Assembly (NCBI RefSeq): GCF_900091315.1
Contig: NZ_FLSP01000049.1
Location: 1-61,576, forward strand
Source: Streptomyces sp. DI166
GTDB taxonomy: Bacteria; Actinomycetota; Actinomycetes; Streptomycetales; Streptomycetaceae
DNA length: 61,576 nucleotides
Direction of reading: 5' to 3'
Shown here: piece by piece, positions 53,090 to 60,014 of the stretch
Numbering within the stretch: the stretch's first letter is position 1
How the letters are laid out: each line of letters begins with the position of its first letter
Notes under the pieces: generated by a model
Databases searched by the model: none
What the model saw: only the letters and a program-made list of their open reading frames with translations
What the model was told of the DNA's origin: nothing
Made by a program: the position numbers and the translations under genes

Positions 53090-54050
53090 GTGCCCCTCCG
53101 CTGCGCCGTCCTCGACGACTTTCAGCAGGTCGCGACCACGCTCGCCGACTGGTCGCCGATCGCCGAGGACGTCGAAGTGGTGTCCTTCGCAGCGCACTTC
53201 GACAGTGAGGACGCCCTGGTCGCCGCGCTCGCCGGGTTCGACATCGTCGTGACCCTGCGCGAGCGCGTGCCCTTTCCCGCCGCTGTCTTCGCCCGGCTCC
53301 CCCCGGCTGCGGCTGCTCATCGCCTCCGGTATGCGCAACAGCGTCATCGACTACGCCGCCGCCGAGGCCCACGGGGTCACCGTCTGCGGTACCGCCAGCT
53401 CCTCCACCCCGCCCGTCGAACTGACCTGGGCGCTGTTGCTGGGACTGGCCCGGGGGATTGTGCGGGAGAGCGACTCCCTGCGTTCCGGCGGGCCCTGGCA
53501 GTCCACAGTCGGGGCCGATCTGCACGGGCGCCGGCTGGGGCTGCTCGGGCTCGGGAAGATCGGCAGCCGGGTCGCCCAGGTCGGGCTCGCCTTCGGGATG
53601 CGGGTCAGTGCCTGGAGTCAGAACCTCAGCGAGGAACGGGCGGCCGAGGTGGGGGTGGAGCGGGCCGGTTCGAAGGAGGACCTGCTCGCGGGCAGTGACT
53701 TTGTCTCCATTCACCTCGCGCTCAGTGACCGGACCCGCGGGCTGATCGGGGCCCGGGAGTTCGGGCTGCTCAAGCCGACCGCCTACCTCGTCAACACCTC
53801 CCGCTCCGCCATCGTCGACCAGGACGCCCTCCTCGACGCCCTGCGCGCGGGCCGGATCGCCGGTGCCGGAGTCGACGTCTTCGACATCGAGCCGCTGCCC
53901 GCCGATCACCCGATGCGGACCGCTCCCCGGCTCCTGGCCACTCCCCACCTCGGGTACGTCTCCCAGGACAACTACCGCACCTACTACGGCCAGGCCGTCG
54001 AGAACATCCGTGCCTACCTCGCGGGCTCACCCGTACGGCAACTGCCGTAA
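53090..54050 (+). pseudogene. D-isomer-specific 2-hydroxyacid dehydrogenase, frameshifted at a C6 run
   Basis: The first frame (from the GTG at 53090) encodes the substrate-binding N-terminus CAVLDDFQQVATTLADW through VFARLP. The rest is in another frame: LLIASGMRNSVIDYAAAEAHGV, the NAD-binding GLLGLGKIGSRVAQVGLAFG, VSIHLALSDRTRGLIG, LVNTSRSAIVDQDAL and TPHLGYVS with the catalytic His. The break lies in CTCCCCCCGG: removing one C of the six at 53299-53304 restores a normal protein of about 319 residues. Everything downstream looks under selection, so the frameshift is recent or a sequencing error. A 7-bp minisatellite precedes it. Confidence 0.85.
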
Positions 54051-54055
54051 CACCC

Positions 54056-54082
54056 GTTACCCTCCGCGATCAGCGGCGTTGA
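54056..54082 (+). promoter_or_regulatory. BldN-like promoter of chpG
   Basis: CGTTAC at 54056-54061 and CGTTGA at 54077-54082 are 15 bp apart, close to the sigma-BldN consensus CGTAAC-N16-CGTTGA as I remember it. The site lies 60 bp before the chaplin start, with a GC hairpin (54092-54114) in the leader. Confidence 0.5.
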
Positions 54083-54142
54083 ACGGGAAGTGCGGCGGCG
54101 CCAACTGCCGCCGCCGAGCTCACCGAGTCAAAGGAGAACGTG

Positions 54143-54433
54143 ATGTCTCGCATCGCGAAGGCAGCCGCTGTCGCCGTCGGTACCGGTGCCATGGTGGTCG
54201 GCGGGGCCGGTATGGCCCTGGCGGACGCGGGCGCAGACGGCAAGGCCGCCCACTCGCCCGGCGTCGCCTCGGGCAACCTCATCCAGGTCCCGGTCAACGT
54301 TCCCGTCAACCTGTGCGGGAACACCGTCGACGTGATCGCCCTGCTGAACCCGGCCTTCGGCAACACCTGCGTCAACAACGGCGACCACGACCGCGGACAC
54401 GGCGGTCACGGCAACGGCGGCTACGGCGACTGA
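54143..54433 (+). CDS. chpG: Short chaplin with His/Gly-rich tail
   Basis: Chaplins are secreted amphipathic proteins that coat aerial hyphae. This one has 96 residues: a signal peptide of about 29 (KAAAVAVGTGAMVVGGAGMALA), then one chaplin domain from AHSPGVASGNLIQVPVNVPV to LNPAFGNTCVN with the two conserved cysteines (LCGN, NTC). An unusual 20-residue tail, rich in His, Gly and Asp, follows, where most short chaplins stop at the domain end. The tail could bind metal, which is interesting next to a copper enzyme. The ATG at 54143 has AAGGAG six bases upstream. The name chpG is by gene order next to melC and chpF. Confidence 0.88.
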   Translation: MSRIAKAAAVAVGTGAMVVGGAGMALADAGADGKAAHSPGVASGNLIQVPVNVPVNLCGNTVDVIALLNPAFGNTCVNNGDHDRGHGGHGNGGYGD

Positions 54434-54500
54434 GACCGTTCCCCGTCTCCACGACGCCCTTCCGTCCCGTCCGCGCCTTCCCCAACCGGACGTGACGCAC

Positions 54501-54533
54501 GAGAGCCCCGGCACCCTGAGCGCCGGGGCTCTC
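54501..54533. terminator. Bidirectional hairpin between chpG and melC2
   Basis: A perfect 12-bp stem (GAGAGCCCCGGC/GCCGGGGCTCTC) with a nine-base loop separates the convergent genes. Confidence 0.85.
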
Positions 54534-54570
54534 CCCATGCGAACCATGGGAAACATGTGAAGTCCGAGAA

Positions 54571-55437
54571 CTACGCGTAGCGGTAGATCCGGCTCACGTC
54601 CTCCAGCTGATCCGGTGTCACGTCCCACGGCGGCAGCTTCTGGTGCCGCGCCACGATCCGGCCCCGCTGCTCGTCACCGATCCCCGGCGGTTTCGCCGGG
54701 AGGTAGCGGTGGTTCCGGTGCCGCTTCTGCCACCGCGTCCAGCACAGGTCGACGAAGGCGTGGTGCAGCCAGAACACCGGGTCGTTGACGGACGCGCCGC
54801 CCACCATGTCCCCGCCCACCCAGCGGTGCACCCGGTTGTGGTTGCGCCAGGCCACCGGACCGCGCCCGGCGCCCCAGCCCTCCAGCTTGTTGCGGAAGCC
54901 CTTGCGGGACGTGGAGTCCCACGGCGAGCTGTCGTAGACCGGGTCCGACATCGCCCACTCCAGGTCGCTCCTGGTCGGCAGCTCGATCGGGTCGCGCCGC
55001 CGGCCGAGGTCCCGACGGAGGAAGAGGGCGTCCGTCATGCTCTCCCGGATCGTCCAGTTGCCCGAGGAGTAGGCGAACGGCCCGGTCATCACCTGCCGGT
55101 CCGTGATACGCCCGTTGCCGCCCAGCAGATCCTCCGTCCACGGCGCCGCCCCGGCCTTGCGGTCCTTCGTCCAGTCCCAGTACGGCAGCGTCACCGAGGA
55201 GTCCACCCGGCGCAGCGCCCGCTCCAGCTCCAGCAGGAACTGCCGGTGCCAGGGCAGGAAGGAGGGCGTCATGTGGGCCGTACGCAGTCCGCCCTCGCCG
55301 TCGGAGACGTAGTGGTCGATGTGCGTGCGTACGAACTCGTCGTACTCGCCGCTCCGTTTGATCTCCAGGAACGCGTTCACCAGCCGCCGCCGCTCGGTGC
55401 GGGTCAGCTTGGTGACGTCCTTACGCGTGTACGCCAT
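54571..55437 (-). CDS. melC2: Tyrosinase (type-3 copper enzyme)
   Basis: This enzyme oxidises monophenols and diphenols to quinones, leading to melanin. It has 288 residues, the usual size for Streptomyces MelC2. The CuA site uses histidines in THIDHY (about 39-42), RTAHMTPSFLPWHRQF; the CuB site uses HNRVH and VFWLHHAFVD. There is no signal peptide: the enzyme is exported by its caddie protein MelC1, encoded just upstream with a 17-bp overlap. In S. coelicolor the pair in this chaplin locus is also called MelD2/MelD1. All copper ligands are intact. Confidence 0.95.
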   Translation of the reverse strand: MAYTRKDVTKLTRTERRRLVNAFLEIKRSGEYDEFVRTHIDHYVSDGEGGLRTAHMTPSFLPWHRQFLLELERALRRVDSSVTLPYWDWTKDRKAGAAPWTEDLLGGNGRITDRQVMTGPFAYSSGNWTIRESMTDALFLRRDLGRRRDPIELPTRSDLEWAMSDPVYDSSPWDSTSRKGFRNKLEGWGAGRGPVAWRNHNRVHRWVGGDMVGGASVNDPVFWLHHAFVDLCWTRWQKRHRNHRYLPAKPPGIGDEQRGRIVARHQKLPPWDVTPDQLEDVSRIYRYA

Positions 55438-55891
55438 GGTGGTCCCCCGTGTCCGTTCCGCTGTCCCGCAGCCGCTGTCCCGGCCCCAGTTCGTCCACCG
55501 CGGCCCGGGCGGCGTCCAGCGGGGTGGCGTAGGAGCGGTAGTGGTCGACCATGCTGAGCCAGGTGCCGTCGGCCCGGCGCATCAGATGCAGACGTACGCC
55601 GTCGACGGTGACGTGCCACTGCGCGGCGCCGACCGGGGCGCCCGTGTGGTGGATGCCGCGGATGTGCCGGCCGCGATAGGTCTCGTCGAAGGCCAGTTCG
55701 CCGGGTGCGTCCCCGCCCCGGACTTCGGACGAGGGGCGGGAGGCGGCCACCACGGGGGCCAGCGCCACCGCCCCGGCCGCGGCGAGCAGCCCGCGCAGCA
55801 GGTCCCGCCGTCCACCGCGCGCCGCCACGGGTCTCGCCCCCCGCGCGCCCGGCTCCGCCCCCACGGCCACGCCACCGACGCCTACGACCAT
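55421..55891 (-). CDS. melC1: Tyrosinase cofactor / copper chaperone with Tat signal
   Basis: MelC1 delivers copper to apotyrosinase and carries it out of the cell. It has 156 residues. A twin-arginine signal follows a longer than usual N-region (about 28 residues): RRDLLRGLLAAAGAVALAPVV at about 28-48. The mature part has the caddie-protein signatures YRGRHIRGIHHTGAP, WHVTVDGVRLHLMRRADGTWLS and MVDHYRSYATPLDAARAAVDEL, including several His residues for copper. The ATG at 55891 has GAGGAG nearby. The stop lies inside melC2, so translation is coupled. Confidence 0.93.
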   Translation of the reverse strand: MVVGVGGVAVGAEPGARGARPVAARGGRRDLLRGLLAAAGAVALAPVVAASRPSSEVRGGDAPGELAFDETYRGRHIRGIHHTGAPVGAAQWHVTVDGVRLHLMRRADGTWLSMVDHYRSYATPLDAARAAVDELGPGQRLRDSGTDTGDHHGVHA

Positions 55892-55976
55892 CGTGTGCTC
55901 CTCATCAGGTTGGTTTGTCGTAGCGGTAACCCCCGGGCCCGGCTTCGGGTCACCGCCCGTGCCCCGGACAGCCGAA

Positions 55977-56007
55977 GGGCCCGGCCGGCGTCGAACGCCC
56001 CGGGCCC
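55977..56007 (-). terminator. Hairpin downstream of the 170-residue secreted protein gene
   Basis: A stem of GGGCCCGG/CCGGGCCC with a two-base bulge and inner GGCGT/ACGCC arms lies between the secreted-protein gene and melC1. It probably terminates the former. Confidence 0.65.
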
Positions 56008-56050
56008 ACGGCCGTTGACCACGAATGACCTGTAGATGACAACGAACGAC

Positions 56051-56563
56051 CTACAGACCCGGCCCCGCCGCCACGTCCGCGCCGGTCACCGTCTGCAGGA
56101 CCGGGGCCAGCAGCCCCACCTGCGGCAGCTTGGGGTCGGGCAGGCCGAAGTTGTCCGGGTTCGGCGGGGTGAGCGGGGCGTCCAGGGTCAGGCCGGGCGC
56201 CAGGGTGCGCAGGTCGGAGGCGGGGGCGTCCACGCCGACGTGGTCGAAGTCGTCGCCGAGGAGGTGCGGCAGCGGGCTGCGCACGTCGAGGCCGGGCAGC
56301 CCGCCGGTGACCGGGAGCTGCGGCAGGACCCGCTCGGGGATGAGCCGGCCCTCGACGTACCGCGGGCCCTCGGGGGCGCCCGGCATGGGCACCGGCAGCT
56401 CGCCGGCGATCCTCGGCAGCTCCATGTTGAGGGACTTCTCCACGCCGTCCAGCGGCACCGGGACGGGAACCGTGCCGACCGCGGCGGCGGGTGCGGCGCC
56501 GGCGACCGCGGCGGCCACGCCGGTGACTACGGCGACAAGGGTTCCTCGGGTGGTCGACTTCAT
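56051..56563 (-). CDS. Secreted protein, Pro/Leu-rich, function unknown
   Basis: This 170-residue protein has a clear signal peptide (STTRGTLVAVVTGVAAAVAGAAPAAA, start at the ATG 56563). The mature part is rich in Pro, Leu, Gly and Val with short recurring patterns (VPVPVPLDGVEKSL; LPVPMPGAPEGPRYVEGRLIPERVLPQLPVTGGLPGLD). No cysteine occurs in the mature part and no anchor is present. It resembles other small secreted proteins seen in chaplin and melC neighbourhoods, but I know no function. It could be a surface or matrix component. Confidence 0.75.
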   Translation of the reverse strand: MKSTTRGTLVAVVTGVAAAVAGAAPAAAVGTVPVPVPLDGVEKSLNMELPRIAGELPVPMPGAPEGPRYVEGRLIPERVLPQLPVTGGLPGLDVRSPLPHLLGDDFDHVGVDAPASDLRTLAPGLTLDAPLTPPNPDNFGLPDPKLPQVGLLAPVLQTVTGADVAAGPGL

Positions 56564-56694
56564 TTCGGCTACGGTCCCTTCCAGGGGTTCGTTCGGTGGA
56601 TCGGCATCCGCTCCGCACAACGACTCCGGGATCACGACCAGCGCACAAATTCCCCCGAGTGCCGCAGTAGTACGACCTACATCCGGTCAGCTCG

Positions 56695-57303
56695 TCAGCT
56701 CGTCCAGAAGTCCCACCAACGGGTCAGGATCAGCATTCCGACGATGCCGAGGTGCAGTACCGGCAGCACCCAGGTGAACTCGGCGAACAAGGTCACCGCC
56801 CAGCCCGGCGCGGGCACCAGCTGCCGGGTGACGAGCAGGGAGGTGACGTACCAGAAGAGGATGACGGTGGCGATCCACGCCAGACAGCACCACAGGCACA
56901 GGGCGCTGATCCGGTACAGCGACTCGAACTGCAGCCAGGACACGAACCCGACGCCGAACAGGCAGCCCGCCCAGAAGCAGAGCCAGTACCAGCGTGGGAA
57001 GGCCGCCCCGGCCAGCAGGCCGACTCCTACGCAGATGACGATGCCGTAGGCGACCAGGCCCAGCATCGGGTTGGGGAACCCGAAGGCCTCGGCCTGATCG
57101 CTCTCCATCACGCTGCCGCAGGACACCACCGGGTTCAGGCTGCATCCCGGGGTGAAGTCCGGGTCCTCCAGCAGCTTGAACTTGTCGAGGGTGATGACCC
57201 AGGAGGCCAGCAGCCCGGCGGCGCCGGTGAGCACCAGCAGCAGGGCGAAGCCCCACCCGGCGCCCACGGACCGCCGTTCGGGCCGTCCCGCGGCCGTGGT
57301 CAT
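56695..57303 (-). CDS. Vitamin K epoxide reductase (VKOR) family membrane protein
   Basis: This 202-residue integral membrane protein has four or five helices. The VKOR signatures are the loop cysteines in SLNPVVSCGSVM (about 62), the Ser/Phe-rich helix ends and the active-site CLWCC near residue 145. In bacteria VKOR reoxidises DsbA-like thioredoxins to drive disulfide formation in exported proteins. The chaplins and other secreted proteins beside it contain cysteine pairs, so the location is suggestive. Its stop-start arrangement with the preceding DUF gene overlaps by one base. Confidence 0.9.
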   Translation of the reverse strand: MTTAAGRPERRSVGAGWGFALLLVLTGAAGLLASWVITLDKFKLLEDPDFTPGCSLNPVVSCGSVMESDQAEAFGFPNPMLGLVAYGIVICVGVGLLAGAAFPRWYWLCFWAGCLFGVGFVSWLQFESLYRISALCLWCCLAWIATVILFWYVTSLLVTRQLVPAPGWAVTLFAEFTWVLPVLHLGIVGMLILTRWWDFWTS

Positions 57304-57800
57304 CAGCCGCGCAGGCTGCGGGCCGGCAGTACGACGTGGGCGGCGGCGTCCAGGGTCTCGGTGGCCCCGGCGAAGTCGGCCAGCGCCTGCGGGTCGACCG
57401 GCTTGCCGGGCTCGGCCTCGGGCCAGGGGCGGGTGGTGAACACGAAGTAGGCGAAGCCGCGTTCACCGACGGCGGCCAGCCACTCCGGGGGCGGGGCGCA
57501 CTGGGCGTTGAAGCCGGTCATGCTGACGACGGCGTGGCCGGACTCGACGAGCAGGCTGACCGGGAGGCTGGGCTTGGTCGCCCCGTCGACGAGTTCACCG
57601 CCGACCGGCAGTCCGTTGTTCTCCAGGAGCGCTTCGACCGCCCGGGTCGAGCCCTCGGGGCCCGCGGTGCCGTCGCCGAGGGTGTAGGCGAGCAGGTACG
57701 GCATGTCACCGTCGGGCGCCTCGCCGCTCCAGGCCATCACGACGAGCGTGCCGAGTTCGGCGGCGCTGAAGGCGCGGTTTTCGCTTGAGGTTGAGGTCAC
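57303..57800 (-). CDS. DUF5949-like small cytoplasmic protein
   Basis: This 165-residue soluble protein has the segment LGTLVVMAWSGEAPDGDMPYLLAYTLGDG near the start and AYFVFTTRPWPEAEPGKPVDPQALADFAGA near the end. I associate this pattern with the Streptomyces family DUF5949, with moderate confidence. There is no signal, anchor or cofactor motif. Its stop overlaps the VKOR start by one base, so the two are co-translated, perhaps with a linked role in the envelope. No good ribosome site precedes the ATG at 57800. Confidence 0.78.
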   Translation of the reverse strand: MTSTSSENRAFSAAELGTLVVMAWSGEAPDGDMPYLLAYTLGDGTAGPEGSTRAVEALLENNGLPVGGELVDGATKPSLPVSLLVESGHAVVSMTGFNAQCAPPPEWLAAVGERGFAYFVFTTRPWPEAEPGKPVDPQALADFAGATETLDAAAHVVLPARSLRG

Positions 57801-57937
57801 CGCGCGACCTTATCGACGCCCCGGACGGCCCCCGGGGCCCCGCTCACCCGACCGGGCGACGCCCCGGGCCCTGTCCACACGAAAGGGTTACGGCGCCCTC
57901 GAACAGCCCGGCCGACATCACCCCGTCGAAACACCTG

Positions 57938-57968
57938 GGGCCGGTTCCGTACGGCACAGAACCGGCCC
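57938..57968 (-). terminator. Hairpin after the 97-residue secreted gene
   Basis: A perfect 10-bp stem (GGGCCGGTTC/GAACCGGCCC) with an 11-base loop lies 17 bp past the stop of the minus-strand secreted-protein gene. Confidence 0.78.
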
Positions 57969-57985
57969 TCGAAGCACAGGAGTTG

Positions 57986-58279
57986 TCAGCTCGGGAGCGG
58001 CAGCCCGCCGAGCAGTCCGCCGCCCTGGTTCAGCGCGGTCGTGACGCCGTTGACGGTGTTGAGCACGGAGTCCTTGTTCTCGGTGTCGAGCGCCTGCGAC
58101 TGGTGCTGGAGCGGCAGCGCGTCGTCCGCCGTGAAGTTGCCGCTGGCGAGCGTGTTCACGGCGCCGTTGAGGCTGGTCGGCGTGAGGTCGGCGGGGCTGT
58201 GCGCGGCGAACGCGGGGGCGGCTGCTCCGGCGACGACCAGGGAACCGGCGACGACAGCTGCGGCCTTAAGGGACTTCAT
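57986..58279 (-). CDS. Small secreted protein, function unknown
   Basis: This 97-residue exported protein has a signal peptide of about 25 residues (KAAAVVAGSLVVAGAAAPAFA). The mature chain starts AHSPADLTPTSLNGAVNTLA and contains LPLQHQSQALDTENKDSVL, ending GGGLLGGLPLPS. It has no cysteine. The AHSP start is the same as the chaplin mature start, but the chaplin core is absent. It is closed by its own hairpin and has a GAAAGGAA ribosome site before the ATG at 58279. The surface-protein neighbourhood suggests a structural or matrix role, which is inference. Confidence 0.75.
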   Translation of the reverse strand: MKSLKAAAVVAGSLVVAGAAAPAFAAHSPADLTPTSLNGAVNTLASGNFTADDALPLQHQSQALDTENKDSVLNTVNGVTTALNQGGGLLGGLPLPS

Positions 58280-58361
58280 CGTGTTCCTTTCCTAGGCAAC
58301 TGCCGTGCCTAACGACCTTGTTCGGAAGCGGAAACCCCGGACCTGCTTCCTCATATGAAAT

Positions 58362-58398
58362 AGCCGTTGTGCCGACCGGGCGGGTCGGCACAACGGCT
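58362..58398 (-). terminator. Perfect 16-bp hairpin terminator
   Basis: AGCCGTTGTGCCGACC pairs perfectly with its complement across a five-base loop, 15 bp after the stop of the 234-residue secreted-protein gene. On the minus strand it runs into an AT-rich stretch (ATTTCATATG), making it the most classical intrinsic terminator in the window. Confidence 0.9.
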
Positions 58399-58413
58399 GT
58401 GCGGGGACGGTGC

Positions 58414-59118
58414 CTACGGCAGCAGGCCGCCGCCGACCGGCAGTTCGGGCGTGCTCGGCAGTTCCGGTGCGCCCGGCAGGTTCGGCAGGCTCGGCAGCTG
58501 GGGCAGGCCGGGCAGGGTCGGGGCGGGCAGCCCGGCGCCGAGCAGGGTCGCGGCGACCACGTTGACCAGGCTGGTCAGCACGGCGGAGACGGCGCCGGTG
58601 ACCTTGACCAGGTCACCCTTGACCGCAGCCGCCAGCAGGGCATCGACCTCCTTCTGGAGGCCGGCCAGGGCGTCGGCGACGAGGTCGGCGGGGAGCTGCG
58701 CGGACTTGTTGTCGCCATTGGCGACGGGCAGCGTCGCAGTCGTGGGGAGCTGCGGAGTCGTGGGGAGCTCCGGAGTCGACACCGGAGGTGTGACCGGCGC
58801 CGCCGCCGTCGCCTTGGCGATGGCGTCCTTCACCGCCTGGCCGAGCTTCTCGGCCTCCGCCGCGGACAGTTGGCCGTTGTCGGCCTTGAGTACGGCGTTC
58901 AGCAGGTCGGTGACCGGGGTGAGCACACCGCCGAGGTCGCCCAGGGACTTGGTCTGGGCGAGCAGCGCGTCCGCGCCGGGGACGGGCGCAGCGGACACCG
59001 CGTGGGTGCGCTCACGGGCGGAGTCGTCGACGGCCGAGGCGGCCGGCCCGGCGATTCCGAGCAGAAGGGTGGCGCTGAGTGCGGAAACCGCTATACGCCG
59101 TGCGGGCAGGGCACGCAT
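58414..59118 (-). CDS. Secreted Ala/Leu/Pro-rich protein, function unknown
   Basis: This 234-residue protein starts at the ATG at 59118 after AAAGGAA. Its signal peptide ends near ILLGIAGPAASA-like residues (RRIAVSALSATLLLGIAGPA). The mature part has helical stretches (SAAEAEKLGQAVKDAIAKA; ADALAGLQKEVDALLAAA). It also has two short Pro-rich repeat zones, TPELPTTPQLPTTATLPVAN in the middle and LPGLPQLPSLPNLPGAPELP at the end, where a four- to five-residue LPxxP unit recurs. There is no cysteine, anchor or sortase motif. It lies between a small secreted protein and chpF, and probably belongs to the hyphal surface layer, though nothing demonstrates this. Confidence 0.75.
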   Translation of the reverse strand: MRALPARRIAVSALSATLLLGIAGPAASAVDDSARERTHAVSAAPVPGADALLAQTKSLGDLGGVLTPVTDLLNAVLKADNGQLSAAEAEKLGQAVKDAIAKATAAAPVTPPVSTPELPTTPQLPTTATLPVANGDNKSAQLPADLVADALAGLQKEVDALLAAAVKGDLVKVTGAVSAVLTSLVNVVAATLLGAGLPAPTLPGLPQLPSLPNLPGAPELPSTPELPVGGGLLP

Positions 59119-59304
59119 GGGGTGTTCCTTTCGGTGGTGCGTGGGACTTGCCTCCACCGTGCGAACGTTCCTCACGCACTGCAACCGTTCGAGTGCACAC
59201 CGTTACCGGAAGCCTGCGGTGCGGGCTGCATCGTGCCTGGTGAGAGGCGCAGCAAGGCCTTACGACCGACACGCCCCCGCAGTCCCCCGTTCGGGGGTAC
59301 ACGC

Positions 59305-59347
59305 ACCGGCCGCCCCTCCGTGGCGGTTCCACGGAAGAGCGGCCGGT
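59305..59347 (-). terminator. Two-tier hairpin after chpF
   Basis: Outer arms ACCGGCCGC/GCGGCCGGT and inner arms TCCGTGG/CCACGGA form a long composite stem 19 bp past the chpF stop. A further CCCCC/GGGGG hairpin follows at 59284-59296. Confidence 0.82.
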
Positions 59348-59366
59348 AGCGGGTCTCGCGCTGACG

Positions 59367-59606
59367 TCAGTCGTTGACGCAGGTGTTGCCGAACGCCGGG
59401 TTCAGCAGCCCGATGACGTTGACCGTGTTGCCGCAGACGTTGACCGGAACGTGGACCGGGACCTGGACGACGTTGCCCGACAGGACGCCCGGGGAGTGGG
59501 CGGCGCCGCCGCCCGCGCCGGCGTCGGCGGCAGCGATACCGGCGCCGCCCGCGACAGCCGCAGCGGCAGCGGACGTAAGAACCAGGCCCTTCGCGATACG
59601 CGACAT
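59367..59606 (-). CDS. chpF: Short chaplin
   Basis: This 79-residue secreted amphipathic protein is of the standard short-chaplin size. The signal peptide (KGLVLTSAAAAAVAGGAGIAAA) is followed by one chaplin domain from AHSPGVLSGNVVQVPVHVPV to LNPAFGNTCVND, with both conserved cysteines. It differs from the chaplin at 54.1 kb mainly in lacking the extra His/Gly tail. The ATG has AAGGAG about 10 bases upstream, an inverted-repeat structure in the leader and a BldN-like promoter beyond it. The name rests on gene order next to the glycosyltransferase cluster. Confidence 0.92.
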   Translation of the reverse strand: MSRIAKGLVLTSAAAAAVAGGAGIAAADAGAGGGAAHSPGVLSGNVVQVPVHVPVNVCGNTVNVIGLLNPAFGNTCVND

Positions 59607-59625
59607 GGAGAGGTGCTCCTTGGGA

Positions 59626-59667
59626 TTGACACAAACACCCGGGCGGGGATGCCCGGCGCTGTGTCAA
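59626..59667. promoter_or_regulatory. Nested inverted repeat in the chpF leader
   Basis: TTGACACA (59626-59633) is the exact inverse of TGTGTCAA (59660-59667), and within them CCGGGC (59639-59644) is the inverse of GCCCGG (59651-59656). The outer right arm overlaps the predicted -10 box. It may be an operator or a leader structure. Confidence 0.6.
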
Positions 59668-59691
59668 CGCGCGACGCGCACGGGGGTTGTG
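59664..59691 (-). promoter_or_regulatory. BldN-like promoter of chpF
   Basis: Read on the minus strand, CACAAC (-35) and CGTTGA (-10) are exactly 16 bp apart, resembling the sigma-BldN consensus CGTAAC-N16-CGTTGA. The leader to the chpF ATG is about 50 bases. Confidence 0.5.
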
Positions 59692-60014
59692 CCGCCAAAG
59701 GAGTGATCTGCCGACGGGCCCGCACTCACCGATCCGACACACTTGCCCGGTTTCGGCGGATTCATACGGATGCCGACTAGAGTTGCGGACCTCCCGACGC
59801 ACGCCTATTGCCCGTAAATCACACCTTCACCCAGCACCGAGTCCCGCATGGGCGGCTCCCGGGGAGCACACGCCCGCGCACACCGAGGCCCGCGCCGCCG
59901 ACCGAGAAGTGTTCGAACAGGACAAGGCGCCGCGAACCGGTGGTGACCAGTTGTCCTTCCGGCTCGTTTCCCAGCGGGACGCAGAGCGACACCCGTGAGC
60001 GAGGAAACCGCGCA
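59692..60014. other. Intergenic region upstream of the glycosyltransferase operon
   Basis: These 323 bp contain the promoter of the glycosyltransferase operon, which I cannot place with confidence, and the upstream part of the chpF promoter region. The only clear element is GAGG near 60001, 10 bases before the next ATG. I see no small gene or repeat. Confidence 0.35.
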
